Below, piece by piece: positions 11,009-19,053 of a stretch of 34,923 nt of DNA. The notes beneath the pieces were generated by a model. It was not told where the DNA came from, searched no databases, and saw only the letters and a program-made list of their open reading frames with translations. Made by a program: the position numbers and the translations under genes. Each line of letters starts with the position of its first letter. Position 1 is the stretch's first letter. The stretch is from NCBI GenBank assembly GCA_024103515.1, contig JAGGIK010000015.1, forward strand, positions 1 through 34,923. The letters run 5' to 3'. The DNA comes from Snodgrassella sp. Lineage in GTDB: Bacteria > Pseudomonadota > Gammaproteobacteria > Burkholderiales > Neisseriaceae.

Positions 11009-11039
11009 AAAAAGCCAAATCGAATGATTTGGCTTTTTT
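11009..11039 (+). terminator. Rho-independent terminator of the rpsP operon
   Basis: AAAAAGCCAAATC pairs perfectly with GATTTGGCTTTTT around a 4-base loop and ends in a T run. It lies just after rplS. The CCTGAA immediately upstream recalls the end of some neisserial uptake words, but that is too short to call. Confidence 0.92.
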
Positions 11040-11360
11040 ATTAACCAACCTACCTTCTCCACCAACCCATTCCAACCCTATGACCACCATTTTCACTTAC
11101 CGAACATATATGCCGACACGCTTTGAAGTTGCACAATAAACCTTTAACCAACACGCAGACGCGGCTTATCTATATCACTTCTTGATCAAACCAATTGCAC
11201 CAAACTCAAAGGCCAGATATCTTTTCACACGTATCAAACATCAATTCACCAAGCCAACGCTCAATTTTTACACAGCGATGAGTAAAGAAAAATGTTAAAC
11301 TAAACCAGTTTTTCATTTCATACTAATTTGCCTAGTTTTTACTCAAAGAAAGCTACAATA
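11040..11360. other. Intergenic region before purM
   Basis: About 320 bases between the rplS terminator and purM contain no open frame of note. The purM promoter must lie here. TGTTAAACT near 11293 could be an extended -10 element but has no convincing -35. Confidence 0.4.
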
Positions 11361-12395
11361 ATGAGTCAGTCGCTGAGTTATCGAGATGCTGGTGTTGATA
11401 TCAATGCTGGTGAATCCTTAGTTGAAAAAATTAAACCATTTGCTAAACGAACCATGCGCCCGGAAGTATTAGGTGATTTAGGGGGCTTCGGTGCTCTAGT
11501 TGAAATCAGTCAAAAATACCGTCAGCCAGTACTTGTGTCAGGTACTGACGGCGTAGGCACCAAACTGAAACTGGCCTTTGAATGGGATAAACACGATACC
11601 ATCGGTATTGATTTGGTAGCAATGAGTGTCAACGACATTCTGGTACAAGGTGCCGAACCCCTATTCTTTCTTGATTATTTTGCTTGCGGCAAATTAGATG
11701 TAGAGCAAGCAGCAGTAGTGATTAAAGGCATTGCTACCGGCTGTGAACAGTCTGGCTGCGCCCTAATTGGCGGTGAAACCGCTGAGATGCCAGACATGTA
11801 CCCTGAAGGAGAATATGATCTGGCTGGATTTGCTGTGGGTGTGGTTGAAAAAGAACAGATTATTAACGGTGGCCACATAAAAGCTGGTGATGTTGTCCTC
11901 GGATTAGCATCAAATGGTATTCATTCCAATGGCTATTCATTGGTGCGCAAAATCATCGAACGAGCCCAGCCTGATCTTAATGCCCAATTTACTAACGGCA
12001 AGACCTTAAAAGAAGCCATCCTTGCTCCTACCCGTCTTTACGTCAAACCTATTCTAGCGACTTTACAACAATTCACCATTAAAGGTATGGCACACATCAC
12101 TGGCGGAGGCATTAGTGAAAATGTACCACGTATTTTACCAGCTAATACAGTAGCAGCAATAGATGCACATTCATGGCCACTGCCGAAACTATTTCAGTGG
12201 CTGCAACAGGCAGGAAATATTGATACACAAGAAATGTATCGTACCTTCAATTGTGGTATTGGGATGGTGCTTATTGTAGAGGCTAACGAAGCAAAGGCAG
12301 TACAACAATTTTTGCAACAAGAAGGTGAGAGCGTGTATCAACTCGGCCATATTCGTCCCCGGCAAGGTGCAGAACATCAGACACAAATAAACTAA
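11361..12395 (+). CDS. purM: Phosphoribosylformylglycinamidine cyclo-ligase
   Basis: PurM (AIR synthetase) closes the imidazole ring of FGAM with ATP, the fifth step of purine synthesis. I place the start at the ATG at 11361 ([17 protein letters not shown]), giving 344 residues, the usual size. The open frame extends back to a TTG at 11328, but those 11 codons are not family-like. Visible motifs are [89 protein letters not shown] and [15 protein letters not shown]. It appears to be a single-gene transcript with its own terminator. Confidence 0.96.
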   Translation: MSQSLSYRDAGVDINAGESLVEKIKPFAKRTMRPEVLGDLGGFGALVEISQKYRQPVLVSGTDGVGTKLKLAFEWDKHDTIGIDLVAMSVNDILVQGAEPLFFLDYFACGKLDVEQAAVVIKGIATGCEQSGCALIGGETAEMPDMYPEGEYDLAGFAVGVVEKEQIINGGHIKAGDVVLGLASNGIHSNGYSLVRKIIERAQPDLNAQFTNGKTLKEAILAPTRLYVKPILATLQQFTIKGMAHITGGGISENVPRILPANTVAAIDAHSWPLPKLFQWLQQAGNIDTQEMYRTFNCGIGMVLIVEANEAKAVQQFLQQEGESVYQLGHIRPRQGAEHQTQIN

Positions 12396-12418
12396 AATTA
12401 TAGCCATTGCACAAATAT

Positions 12419-12460
12419 AAAAAGCCCGACATTGACTCTCACTTATTGTTGGGCTTTTTT
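12419..12460 (+). terminator. Rho-independent terminator of purM
   Basis: AAAAAGCCCGACA pairs with TGTTGGGCTTTTT (one G-T pair) across a loop of about 15 bases, ending in a T run. It lies 23 bases past the purM stop. Confidence 0.85.
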
Positions 12461-12709
12461 AATGAGAAAACATGACAATGATCTGATTAATATATCAATA
12501 CTACATTAGCGCATTACTTCCCCTTCACCTAATTATAGGAGTGCTAACTATTGTATTGACACAAAAATATAACCGTCAAATACTACCCTGATACCGATAA
12601 ATTTTATCTTCTTTGTATCATATCAATGCTTTTACCATACACTTATTTTTATCACTTTTTCAATTTGAATAGTCCAGATCTTTTTTCGAAAAATTAATCA
12701 GACAAACTT

Positions 12710-12770
12710 TTGGATAGATTACACTGGTTAATACAACTTTTTTACTGAGAAAAGTAAAACTTAACTCTAA
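12710..12770 (+). mobile_element. Solo left end of an IS3-family (IS150-like) element
   Basis: These 61 bases align with 34741-34800, the left end of the IS element at the end of the window. They share TTGGATAG, TACACT, ATACAACTTTTTTA and TAACTCTAA in order, about four in five bases by eye. Here the transposase ORF that should follow is missing. It is a truncated fossil. Confidence 0.65.
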
Positions 12771-12829
12771 ATCGACAGATTGTATGTAAATACTCCAGAC
12801 TTAGTATTGACATTATTAAGGAATCATCC

Positions 12830-13000
12830 ACAAACTTAGTTGATAATAGTCAGCACAGCGGCTTAAGCCAACAATAGCATCTATGGACAGTGAGATAGGA
12901 GTGACTAGTCATTTTTCTGCCCACGCCTGTGCCATAGCAGACACTAGATAACCTAACATTGATTGAATATGAATCACTCAGTCAAGCAGTATAACTTTTT
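12830..13000 (-). mobile_element. Fragment of an IS3-family (IS407-like) orfB
   Basis: On the minus strand a 25-base block around GGCTTAAGCCAACAATAG (12853-12877) is identical to the reverse complement of about 20902-20926 in the larger IS3 remnant, including the encoded SIVGLSRCA motif. Flanking sequence also aligns: ACTAGTG near 12944 with 20820, and ATCAACTAAG near 12838 with 20935. No intact frame is left. It sits directly after the solo end at 12710-12770 but belongs to a different IS type and the other strand. Confidence 0.7.
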
Positions 13001-13167
13001 AAGTGAGCTTTATACCTATAATGTAGTCTTCACACTACCCTATTTTTTAGTGATATTTTCATAACTTAAATGTTTAGTCATCTCATGTTTTAACGCAGTT
13101 TCAATCACCAATTTATCCATACAGTACTTTTATAGGTAAATATACTGATTTGCTTATACGGCCTAAG

Positions 13168-13244
13168 TGGTACTTTAAATTGGAAATGAACCTATAATCC
13201 TTGTGTGATAAGTGCGCTGCTCTATCAACTAAATCATGCTGACT
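13168..13244 (-). pseudogene. tRNA-like pseudogene
   Basis: Read on the minus strand, this 77-base segment fits the tRNA frame position by position. It has a D-arm like TTTAGTTGATAGAGC (normal TAGCTCAGTTGGTAGAGC), an anticodon region AGCGCACTTATCA, a 5-base variable loop, a T-arm ATAGG-TTCATTT-CCAAT and a 3' ACCA. The formal anticodon would be UAU. The acceptor and anticodon stems no longer pair (only about two of seven and one of five pairs), so it is not a working tRNA. Length and arm order are what support the call. Chance likeness is possible but less likely. Confidence 0.5.
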
Positions 13245-13472
13245 TAAAACTACCTACATTAAGTTTTGCGTAAAATAAAACGAAGACAGTTACACAGCTT
13301 TCTTTAACCTGCTTGTATATAACCGTTTAACTTTGCTTGTCATACAAATAAGTTATCATTCATCAATTTTAAATTTAAAATATTATTTCAGCATTTAAGT
13401 GACACTTGGCTAGATATACTTGAACTAATAAACTGATTATAAATTTAACAAAATTATTTAATCGTATTCATT

Positions 13473-14459
13473 TTAGTGTTGATTCTTTTTTATCCCATTC
13501 ATCACCTTCCCCAGATTATGTTTTAACACATCATCTACAGCTGCTGGCACCTCAGCCAGTAACTCACGTTGCAAAGCCGTAACTAAACCAGCAGTGTGTC
13601 GTTGTACAGCTACGCGCACCATACCAGCCAATACATCAGCTAAATGTGGTCGTAATTTTTCACTAAGCTGATATAAAAGCTGCTGTTCAGAAATGCAAGC
13701 TACCGCACGATTGGCCATGCCTCTGGGTTCAATTACATGCATATGCACATGTATAGCTGGCTGTTTGTTGGCACCTGCCTCGGTCGTTTCAGTATCGACT
13801 TGATCACTATTATTTTCAGGTTGATTTTCTTCTAAAATACTGGCTTGATTCTTTTGTAAACTGATTGTGCAGGTAGTTGGAGAATTGGTATCTGCGGCAC
13901 TTTGTAAACAATTCTGCGCCGCCAGCCAATCTTCTTGAATAAGTAATGCAGTATCATTCAAGACAGACTCCTGTTGTTTCACCTCTAAAGAGTGCTTTTT
14001 TTGCCATTGTTGCAGATATGTCCGATAAACGCACTCTCTTTGCACCGGATCCAATAATACTTCATTTGCCTGATGCGATTGATTAGAAAATGATGGCTGA
14101 GAAGTGGAGATGGATGAGGTTGATGGACACATATTTTTAGAGTCAGCTGTAATAGGCATCTTTGCCGGAATATTCACTTCACGATCGTACTGTTTTCTGG
14201 CACGGGTGGGAAAAGACGGCTGACGCTGAGCTGAAGAAGTGATATTAGATAAGGGCTCTGCTCGTTTTTTATGTTGACGCATCTGCTCAAGTGTACGCTC
14301 CCAAGCAGGTATGGTTTCCTGATTACTCGCTTGAGATCCGAATCGATCAGCTGTTTTTGGGGAATGCTGTGGTTTGATATTGCTATCTTCATCCAAAGTA
14401 AAAACGAATTGATTGCGATTTTCGTGTCGTTTTTTCACTATGTTCTCACTTTTAGTCAA
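13473..14459 (-). CDS. Uncharacterised protein with a helical C-terminal domain
   Basis: I do not recognise this 328-residue protein. Residues 1 to about 130 are polar, rich in Ser, Gln, Asn and basic residues, and look disordered. The middle keeps a helical patch (VQRECVYRTYLQQWQKKHSLEVKQQ). A low-complexity acidic stretch follows, then VHMHV. The last 75 residues are the only part that looks folded: QLLYQLSEKLRPHLADVLAGM-VRVAVQRHTAGLVTALQREL and AVDDVLKHNLGKVM, a set of amphipathic helices. No signal peptide or membrane segment is seen. It starts with ATG and diverges from the small gene at 14583, with about 120 bases between them for both promoters. It is intact, so it is probably under selection. 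Confidence 0.75.
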   Translation of the reverse strand: MTKSENIVKKRHENRNQFVFTLDEDSNIKPQHSPKTADRFGSQASNQETIPAWERTLEQMRQHKKRAEPLSNITSSAQRQPSFPTRARKQYDREVNIPAKMPITADSKNMCPSTSSISTSQPSFSNQSHQANEVLLDPVQRECVYRTYLQQWQKKHSLEVKQQESVLNDTALLIQEDWLAAQNCLQSAADTNSPTTCTISLQKNQASILEENQPENNSDQVDTETTEAGANKQPAIHVHMHVIEPRGMANRAVACISEQQLLYQLSEKLRPHLADVLAGMVRVAVQRHTAGLVTALQRELLAEVPAAVDDVLKHNLGKVMNGIKKNQH

Positions 14460-14582
14460 GCCGAAACAAACTTAAGAGATTGCACATAATTTTTCGTGCA
14501 TCGATTTGCATTAATTATAACAACATTTAAACAATAAAATGCTAAACTCACATATATTTTATGCGTGTAAAAGGATATCAGT

Positions 14583-14834
14583 ATGGCCCCATTCGATCAG
14601 CGTATTGAATTTTTGGAAGAAAGACAAGAAGCATTGTTAATGCAAAATAAAGTGTTAGCAACAGCTTTGAAAGGATTACTACGCGCTTTACCAGCTGATC
14701 TGGCTGAATTGGCCATCAAATCCATTCGTGAAGCTTTTGATAATGAGTTAGCTGAATTACAGTATGAAGAAAACCCTCAGGCAGACCTTTTTCACGACGC
14801 CACTTACGACTTTTTTCATGAACGCGAGCATTAA
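14583..14834 (+). CDS. Small acidic coiled-coil protein of unknown function
   Basis: The 83 residues begin MAPFDQRIEFLEERQEALLMQNKVLATALKGLL, a likely coiled coil, followed by a second helix (LAELAIKSIREAFDNELAEL) and an acidic, aromatic tail (FHDATYDFFHEREH). AAAAGGATATC before the ATG gives a good ribosome site. It is divergent from the 328-residue gene at 13473 and convergent with the ETF-QO gene (59 bases apart). I do not recognise a family. The SlyX-like size and heptads were considered, but the sequence does not support it. It is probably cytosolic. Confidence 0.75.
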   Translation: MAPFDQRIEFLEERQEALLMQNKVLATALKGLLRALPADLAELAIKSIREAFDNELAELQYEENPQADLFHDATYDFFHEREH

Positions 14835-14893
14835 TTATGCTAGGATTTAATTTTATCTTTTATTCATGAATAGTTGGTTGTTTTCATTTCAGA

Positions 14894-16549
14894 TTACATG
14901 TCAGCGTAATTTGGTCCGCTCCCACCCTCTGGACAAGTCCATGTAATATTCTGCGTTGGATCTTTAATGTCACAGGTTTTACAATGGATGCAATTTTGTG
15001 CATTAATCTGCAACCGTGGATTTCCATTCTCTTCTATAATTTCATACACTCCAGCAGGACAATAGCGAGTTTCCGGACTGGCATATTCACGATAATTAAT
15101 CTCGACAGCCACATTTTGCTTGTTTAATTTTAAATGATTAGGCTGATTTTCATCGTAACTGATAGCGGCCAGATATACTGATGTTAGTCTATCAAAGGTC
15201 AACTTACCATCAGGTTTAGGATAATTTATAGGCCGGCAACCTTTGGCTTTTTTCAAAGAGGCATGATCCGTTCCATGATGGCGTAAAGTCCACGGCGCTC
15301 TTCCGCGAAAAATATATTCTTCCAAAGCGCCATAACCTAATCCTCCAAATAATCCCCACTTGAAAGCTGGACGAAGATTACGCACTTTATATAATTCAGC
15401 ATGCAGCCAGCTTTGTTTAAATAATTCTGTGTAGTTAACCGCTTCTATATTGCTATCATTAATATCTTGAGACGGAATCAATGCAGCCATCACTGCCTCT
15501 GCCGCCAGCATCCCGGACTTCATTGATGTGTGTATACCTTTGATACGAGGAACATTTAAAAAACCAGCACTATCACCTACGATTACTCCACCGGGAAAAG
15601 TTAGTTTAGGTAAGCTTTGCAGGCCACCTTCACTTAAAGCACGTGCCCCATATGCAATACGTTGTCCACCTTCTAAAATTTTGCTGATTGAAGGATGGGT
15701 TTTATAACGCTGTAACTCTTCATATGGTGATAGATAAGGATTCTGATAATCCAGCCCAATTACAAGACCCAATGCTAATTTATTGTCATTGAGGTGGTAT
15801 AAGAATGAACCGCCATATGTTTTCCGATCCAAAGGCCAACCAATAGAATGCATTACTGTACCCGGTATAGATTTAGCTGGATCTATAGACCAAAGCTCTT
15901 TAATACCGATACCATAGGTCTGAGTTTGGCAGGTTTTATTCAATTCGAATTGTTTGATAAGGGTTTTAGTTAGTGAACCTCGGCACCCTTCAGCAAAAAT
16001 AATTTGCTGAGCCAGCAATTCTATACCACGCTGAAAGTTGGGCCCATTCTGACCGTTTTTTTCAATACCCATGTCACCAGTAGCAATACCTCGCACAGAG
16101 CCATCTGTATGGTATAAAACTTCCGTAGCTGCAAAACCAGGATATATTTCTACGCCTAAATCTTCTGCCTGTTGTGCCAGCCAGCGGCAAAAGAGGCCAA
16201 GGCTGATAATAAAGTTACCTTTATTTTTAAACGTAGATGGTGTTGGAAGTTGAAAAGCCTTATTCTTGGTGAGAAATAATAATTTATCTTCTACAACGGG
16301 ACATACCAAAGGAGGATTTTTTTGCGTCCAATCTTCAATAAGTTCTGTTAACGTGCGAGGATCTAACACAGCTCCAGATAAAATGTGAGCCCCTACTTCA
16401 GAGCCTTTATCCACGATACAGACACTAAGATCACGCCGCTGAACAGCGGCCAGTTGTTTTAAGCGAATTGCAGCACTCAAACCCGAAGGTCCTGCACCAA
16501 CAATTACAACATCATATTGCATACTCTCACGTTTACAGTTCTCAGTCAT
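14894..16549 (-). CDS. Electron transfer flavoprotein-ubiquinone oxidoreductase
   Basis: ETF-QO takes electrons from electron transfer flavoprotein and passes them through FAD and a 4Fe-4S cluster to ubiquinone in the membrane. The 551 residues start with the FAD-binding DVVIVGAGPSGLSAAIRL (about 13-30). GGVIVGDSAGFLNVPRIKGIHTSMKSGMLAA (about 325-355) is the second FAD motif. The C-terminal ferredoxin-like part has NCIHCKTCDIKDPTQNITW and ends TCPEGGSGPNY, giving the cluster cysteines. Start choice: the first ATG has GGA at proper distance. A second ATG at 16522 has its purines too close. No etfA/etfB genes are in the window. The gene is not in an operon here. Confidence 0.95.
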   Translation of the reverse strand: MTENCKRESMQYDVVIVGAGPSGLSAAIRLKQLAAVQRRDLSVCIVDKGSEVGAHILSGAVLDPRTLTELIEDWTQKNPPLVCPVVEDKLLFLTKNKAFQLPTPSTFKNKGNFIISLGLFCRWLAQQAEDLGVEIYPGFAATEVLYHTDGSVRGIATGDMGIEKNGQNGPNFQRGIELLAQQIIFAEGCRGSLTKTLIKQFELNKTCQTQTYGIGIKELWSIDPAKSIPGTVMHSIGWPLDRKTYGGSFLYHLNDNKLALGLVIGLDYQNPYLSPYEELQRYKTHPSISKILEGGQRIAYGARALSEGGLQSLPKLTFPGGVIVGDSAGFLNVPRIKGIHTSMKSGMLAAEAVMAALIPSQDINDSNIEAVNYTELFKQSWLHAELYKVRNLRPAFKWGLFGGLGYGALEEYIFRGRAPWTLRHHGTDHASLKKAKGCRPINYPKPDGKLTFDRLTSVYLAAISYDENQPNHLKLNKQNVAVEINYREYASPETRYCPAGVYEIIEENGNPRLQINAQNCIHCKTCDIKDPTQNITWTCPEGGSGPNYADM

Positions 16550-17285
16550 GGTCTGTATCCAAGGTTTAATTCAATTAAATCGTTAAGGAAAATAATTTTA
16601 TTTTTTTCTGGTCGCAGTAATTGGTGGCCAGTTAACCTCCTAGGTTTTCCGAAGTAAATTATACTACGCTTCGATAAGTAGATTGGCTGCTTGATAAAGC
16701 AAAATTTCCAGACAATTAGGTGGTATTTGAGTTAGATTAATTAAATCCGTCTTCAAAACATTTACCTGCTTATAGTTAACTGTTGCTTATAGGGAATTTT
16801 TCCAAAACATTTTGAAACCAATTAAGTTAGCATATGTATTGAAGTTTTATTTGCATAGGCATGTTTTAATTTAAAAAGGTATCTAATTAATTTAATGCTT
16901 TTGGTAATTTTATCGAGGGTCTAGTGTAAAGGTTTAGTATATCGTCTCTTGAAATCTTAATCCATTAATTCCTTTGTCATTTATCACGAAAGATTTTACC
17001 AACATCTAAACAAATATGTTGTAAAAAAGCAACTTTAAAATTAACTATCGTAAATGATGGTTGAGCTGATTTTTTTCGTTAAAATTTTGCTGAAATTTAT
17101 TTTTTATTAATTTATATCAATCTCTTATAAATATATTTTTGGAATTTATTCAACTATCAAATTATGAGTAAATACTGGTGATATGGTTCATTTAAGACGC
17201 ATAAATTGATTTTACAATGCCTTAGATAAGTAAAAATACAACATTGACTCATTGCAATACTTTGCAAGGCAAGGCATAATTCGAT
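16550..17285. other. Gene-free region upstream of ETF-QO
   Basis: About 740 bases are AT-rich with no open frame I would support on either strand. The 5' end must contain the ETF-QO promoter and leader. TGGTCGCAGTAATTGGTGGCCA near 16610 could form a weak hairpin. I see no IS sequence here. Confidence 0.45.
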
Positions 17286-17314
17286 TTGCACAAGTTTTGC
17301 ACACTTACTATAGA
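17286..17314 (+). promoter_or_regulatory. Sigma-70 promoter of the repeat lipoprotein gene
   Basis: TTGCAC (17286-17291) and TATAGA (17309-17314) are exactly 17 bases apart. The start of transcription would fall near 17321, giving a leader of about 80 bases. An inverted repeat, TGTTC-AC-GAACA (17319-17330), overlaps the expected start and could be an operator. Confidence 0.55.
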
Positions 17315-17318
17315 CGTT

Positions 17319-17330
17319 TGTTCACGAACA
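17319..17330. promoter_or_regulatory. Inverted repeat at the expected transcription start
   Basis: TGTTC and GAACA flank AC. The symmetry extends outward as CGTT/AACG with one offset base. It lies directly downstream of the -10 element of the lipoprotein promoter, a usual place for a repressor site. No regulator can be named. Confidence 0.35.
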
Positions 17331-17399
17331 ACGTGGTGGACAAAACTGGAATTCCATCATTAAAGTAATACTTTTTGATACAGATTAAGGTACATAATC

Positions 17400-17669
17400 A
17401 TGAAAACATCTTTATTAGCTGCTGCTGCCGTGATGTCTTTGTTCTTGGCCGCTTGTCAGAACAAAGATTCTGCTCCAGCTGCTTCTGAAGCTTCTGCTTC
17501 TGCTTCTGCTCCAGCTGCTTCTGCTCCTGTTGAAGCATCTACTCCGGTTTCGACTGAAACTCCAGCTCCTGTTGAAGCGTCTACTCCGGTTGAAACTCCA
17601 GCTCCTGTTGAAGCGTCTACCCCAGCTGAAACTCCGGCTCCCACTGAAGCCTCCGCTGCTTCACATTAA
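17400..17669 (+). CDS. Small Ala/Pro/Glu/Thr-rich repeat lipoprotein
   Basis: The 89 residues start with a lipoprotein signal peptide (MKTSLLAAAAVMSLFLAAC, lipobox LAAC, Cys19). The mature part is low-complexity: a Ser-Ala block (ASEASASASAPAAS) then near-identical 12-residue units of the type ETPAPVEASTPV. At DNA level these are 36-base tandem units beginning at 17556, 17592 and 17628, with a partial unit before them. It has no folded domain, so it is probably a lipid-anchored extended spacer or surface tether. It has its own promoter and strong terminator, so it is a single-gene unit. The open frame on the opposite strand is a by-product of the repeats. Confidence 0.85.
   Translation: MKTSLLAAAAVMSLFLAACQNKDSAPAASEASASASAPAASAPVEASTPVSTETPAPVEASTPVETPAPVEASTPAETPAPTEASAASH
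17523..17663 (+). repeat. 36-base tandem repeat inside the lipoprotein gene
   Basis: Units start at 17556, 17592 and 17628, with a 33-base related unit at 17523. The first two full units differ at only a few bases. Being a multiple of three, unit gain or loss would change protein length without breaking the frame. Upstream (about 17485-17515) the hexamer TTCTGC is also repeated. Confidence 0.85.
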
Positions 17670-17681
17670 GCACAAGTTAAT

Positions 17682-17714
17682 AAAAAAAGCTGAACTGAAG
17701 TTCAGCTTTTTTTA
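17682..17714 (+). terminator. Rho-independent terminator of the lipoprotein gene
   Basis: AAAAAAAGCTGAAC pairs perfectly with GTTCAGCTTTTTTT around TGAA. The T run is on the plus strand and the A run on the other, so it may also act on leftward transcripts from the dapF operon. Confidence 0.92.
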
Positions 17715-17848
17715 TTAACTATAACAGATCAATTTCATCAAATATTACAAAAAAAATTTAAATTATTTATGTTTAACATGCAGACTAAAGCCAATTTCTA
17801 TAGCTATTCTATTAACTTTCAATAAAATTGATTGTTGGCAATTGATCG

Positions 17849-18400
17849 TTATACTATGCCCTGCAAATTCAAAAAAACATAAAAAAATTGCCATAGTAGA
17901 GTCAATAGTAATATTTCTTGTGAGCTTAATTGGCGTTTTTGCGCATAGTGATTGATAAATAATAAACTCATCAATAGCCATTGGCTACCGATCCAGTATA
18001 TTGGCTGCCACAAAACCATTTTACTCAGATAAAAAATAATTGACGCCTGATTTGGCATCCATTTTCCAAGACAAGCTATCAATATTAGCCAGATTAATAA
18101 TGTCGAATACTGCATTTTGCTGCTGACTAATAGATTTGTGAGATAAGGGCTCTGTTTATATACTGTTTTTCGTTTTGGATAAAAAAAAGCAGCTAAAAGA
18201 ATATAAAGCGGAAATAAGTACAAATTAGTAGGCTTAACTAAACCAGATAAACCTGGAAAAAATATATTTCCGACCATAACAAACATTAACCAAAACAGAC
18301 AAGCTAACCATACCCAACCTCTGAAATGGTATTTGAAACACGCTGCTATAAATACAAGTATATAAGTCAAAAGAATGCTATTTGTTATTAAATTTGCCAT
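17849..18400 (-). CDS. Uncharacterised multi-pass inner membrane protein
   Basis: I do not recognise this 183-residue protein. It has five or six likely membrane segments: NSILLTYILVFIAACF, GWVWLACLFWLMFVMVG, LYLFPLYILLAAFF, STLLIWLILIACLG, PIYWIGSQWLLMSLLFI and EILLLTLLWQFFYVFLNL. I choose the ATG at 18400 (MANLITNS) because its A is also the last base of the upstream DUF484 gene's TGA stop. The open frame extends to 18466, but those 22 codons lie inside DUF484 and are not hydrophobic. It is the last gene of the dapF-DUF484 unit, a place where xerC often stands in relatives. Confidence 0.75.
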   Translation of the reverse strand: MANLITNSILLTYILVFIAACFKYHFRGWVWLACLFWLMFVMVGNIFFPGLSGLVKPTNLYLFPLYILLAAFFYPKRKTVYKQSPYLTNLLVSSKMQYSTLLIWLILIACLGKWMPNQASIIFYLSKMVLWQPIYWIGSQWLLMSLLFINHYAQKRQLSSQEILLLTLLWQFFYVFLNLQGIV

Positions 18401-19053
18401 CAAACCGCCAGTTTCATTAAGCGTGCCAGAATTATAGCCAAACTGTCGGCCATAGCCGAAATCCATTCTGTAGATTGCTCAGCTTGAAAATGAGTGACCT
18501 CTTCATGTCCGATAATCAATATTGCTATAGTTTTATCATGCCAGCGTAAGGGCAATTGTACGAAGCTTTCAAGCCGTGGCTGATCTGGAAACAGTCGCAT
18601 CAAAGCAACTGCTGGTAGTACACCACATAAAGGTTTGGTAATCTTGCTGGCTGCAGCTTTGACTTCAGCATTTGCTAGAAGATTGTTTGGTATATTGATA
18701 TTATCTGTCGCTTCAACCAAAATGCGCACAATATGCTGTGGTAAGGAAAAATCCGTAAGAAGTCCATCTGCAATGCTATCTAGCCACTGAGGAATGGTTT
18801 CAACCGCCAATAATCGCTGATGAAAATTTATAAATTTTGTCATTAATACTTGATTATTTTCAGCATCTGCAAGCATTTGAACCAGCTGTTTGGTCATTTT
18901 TTCAGTTTTGTGTTGTAACGCCAACATATTACCTTGTTGAAATGACAAAATTTTTTTCTCTATTGGACGTAATCCGAATTCAACAGCATGTTCTTGTAAC
19001 CAATCTGGTTGTGCATGTAAAAATGCCCGCACCTCTTTTTCAGTGATATTCAT
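18400..19053 (-). CDS. DUF484 family protein
   Basis: The 217 residues match the DUF484 family, GAF-like proteins of unknown function found next to dapF and xerC in many proteobacteria. Visible features are the N-terminal helix with FLHAQPDWLQEHAVEFGLRP (usual F-L-x-x-x-P-D-F-x), a coiled-coil stretch at about 36-80, and a C-terminal GAF-like fold with SFVQLPLRWHDKTIAILIIGHEE. Its ATG shares one base with the dapF stop (TAATG) and its TGA one base with the next start, so all three genes are translationally coupled. Confidence 0.85.
   Translation of the reverse strand: MNITEKEVRAFLHAQPDWLQEHAVEFGLRPIEKKILSFQQGNMLALQHKTEKMTKQLVQMLADAENNQVLMTKFINFHQRLLAVETIPQWLDSIADGLLTDFSLPQHIVRILVEATDNINIPNNLLANAEVKAAASKITKPLCGVLPAVALMRLFPDQPRLESFVQLPLRWHDKTIAILIIGHEEVTHFQAEQSTEWISAMADSLAIILARLMKLAV

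Larger units (their letters stand above)
12461..13472. other. Gene-free region with fossils
   Basis: Between the purM terminator and the next gene (about 1 kb), the only structures I can support are the two IS fragments and the tRNA-like pseudogene listed separately. The rest is AT-rich with no open frame of note. GAGTGCTAA at 12540-12548 resembles half a CIRCE site but has no partner. Confidence 0.5.

Noticed and set aside
11001-11012. TAGCCTGAA next to the rplS terminator as a DNA uptake sequence
   Set aside because: Only part of known neisserial uptake words matches, and I noticed no second copy of a 12-base word. I cannot count words over the genome.
12540-12548. GAGTGCTAA, half of a CIRCE element
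   Set aside because: The partner TTAGCACTC is absent at the proper 9-base distance and no chaperone gene follows.
17456-17644. Open frame on the minus strand opposite the repeat lipoprotein
   Set aside because: It is a by-product of the 36-base repeats: no start region, no ribosome site, and the plus frame has a signal peptide, promoter and terminator.
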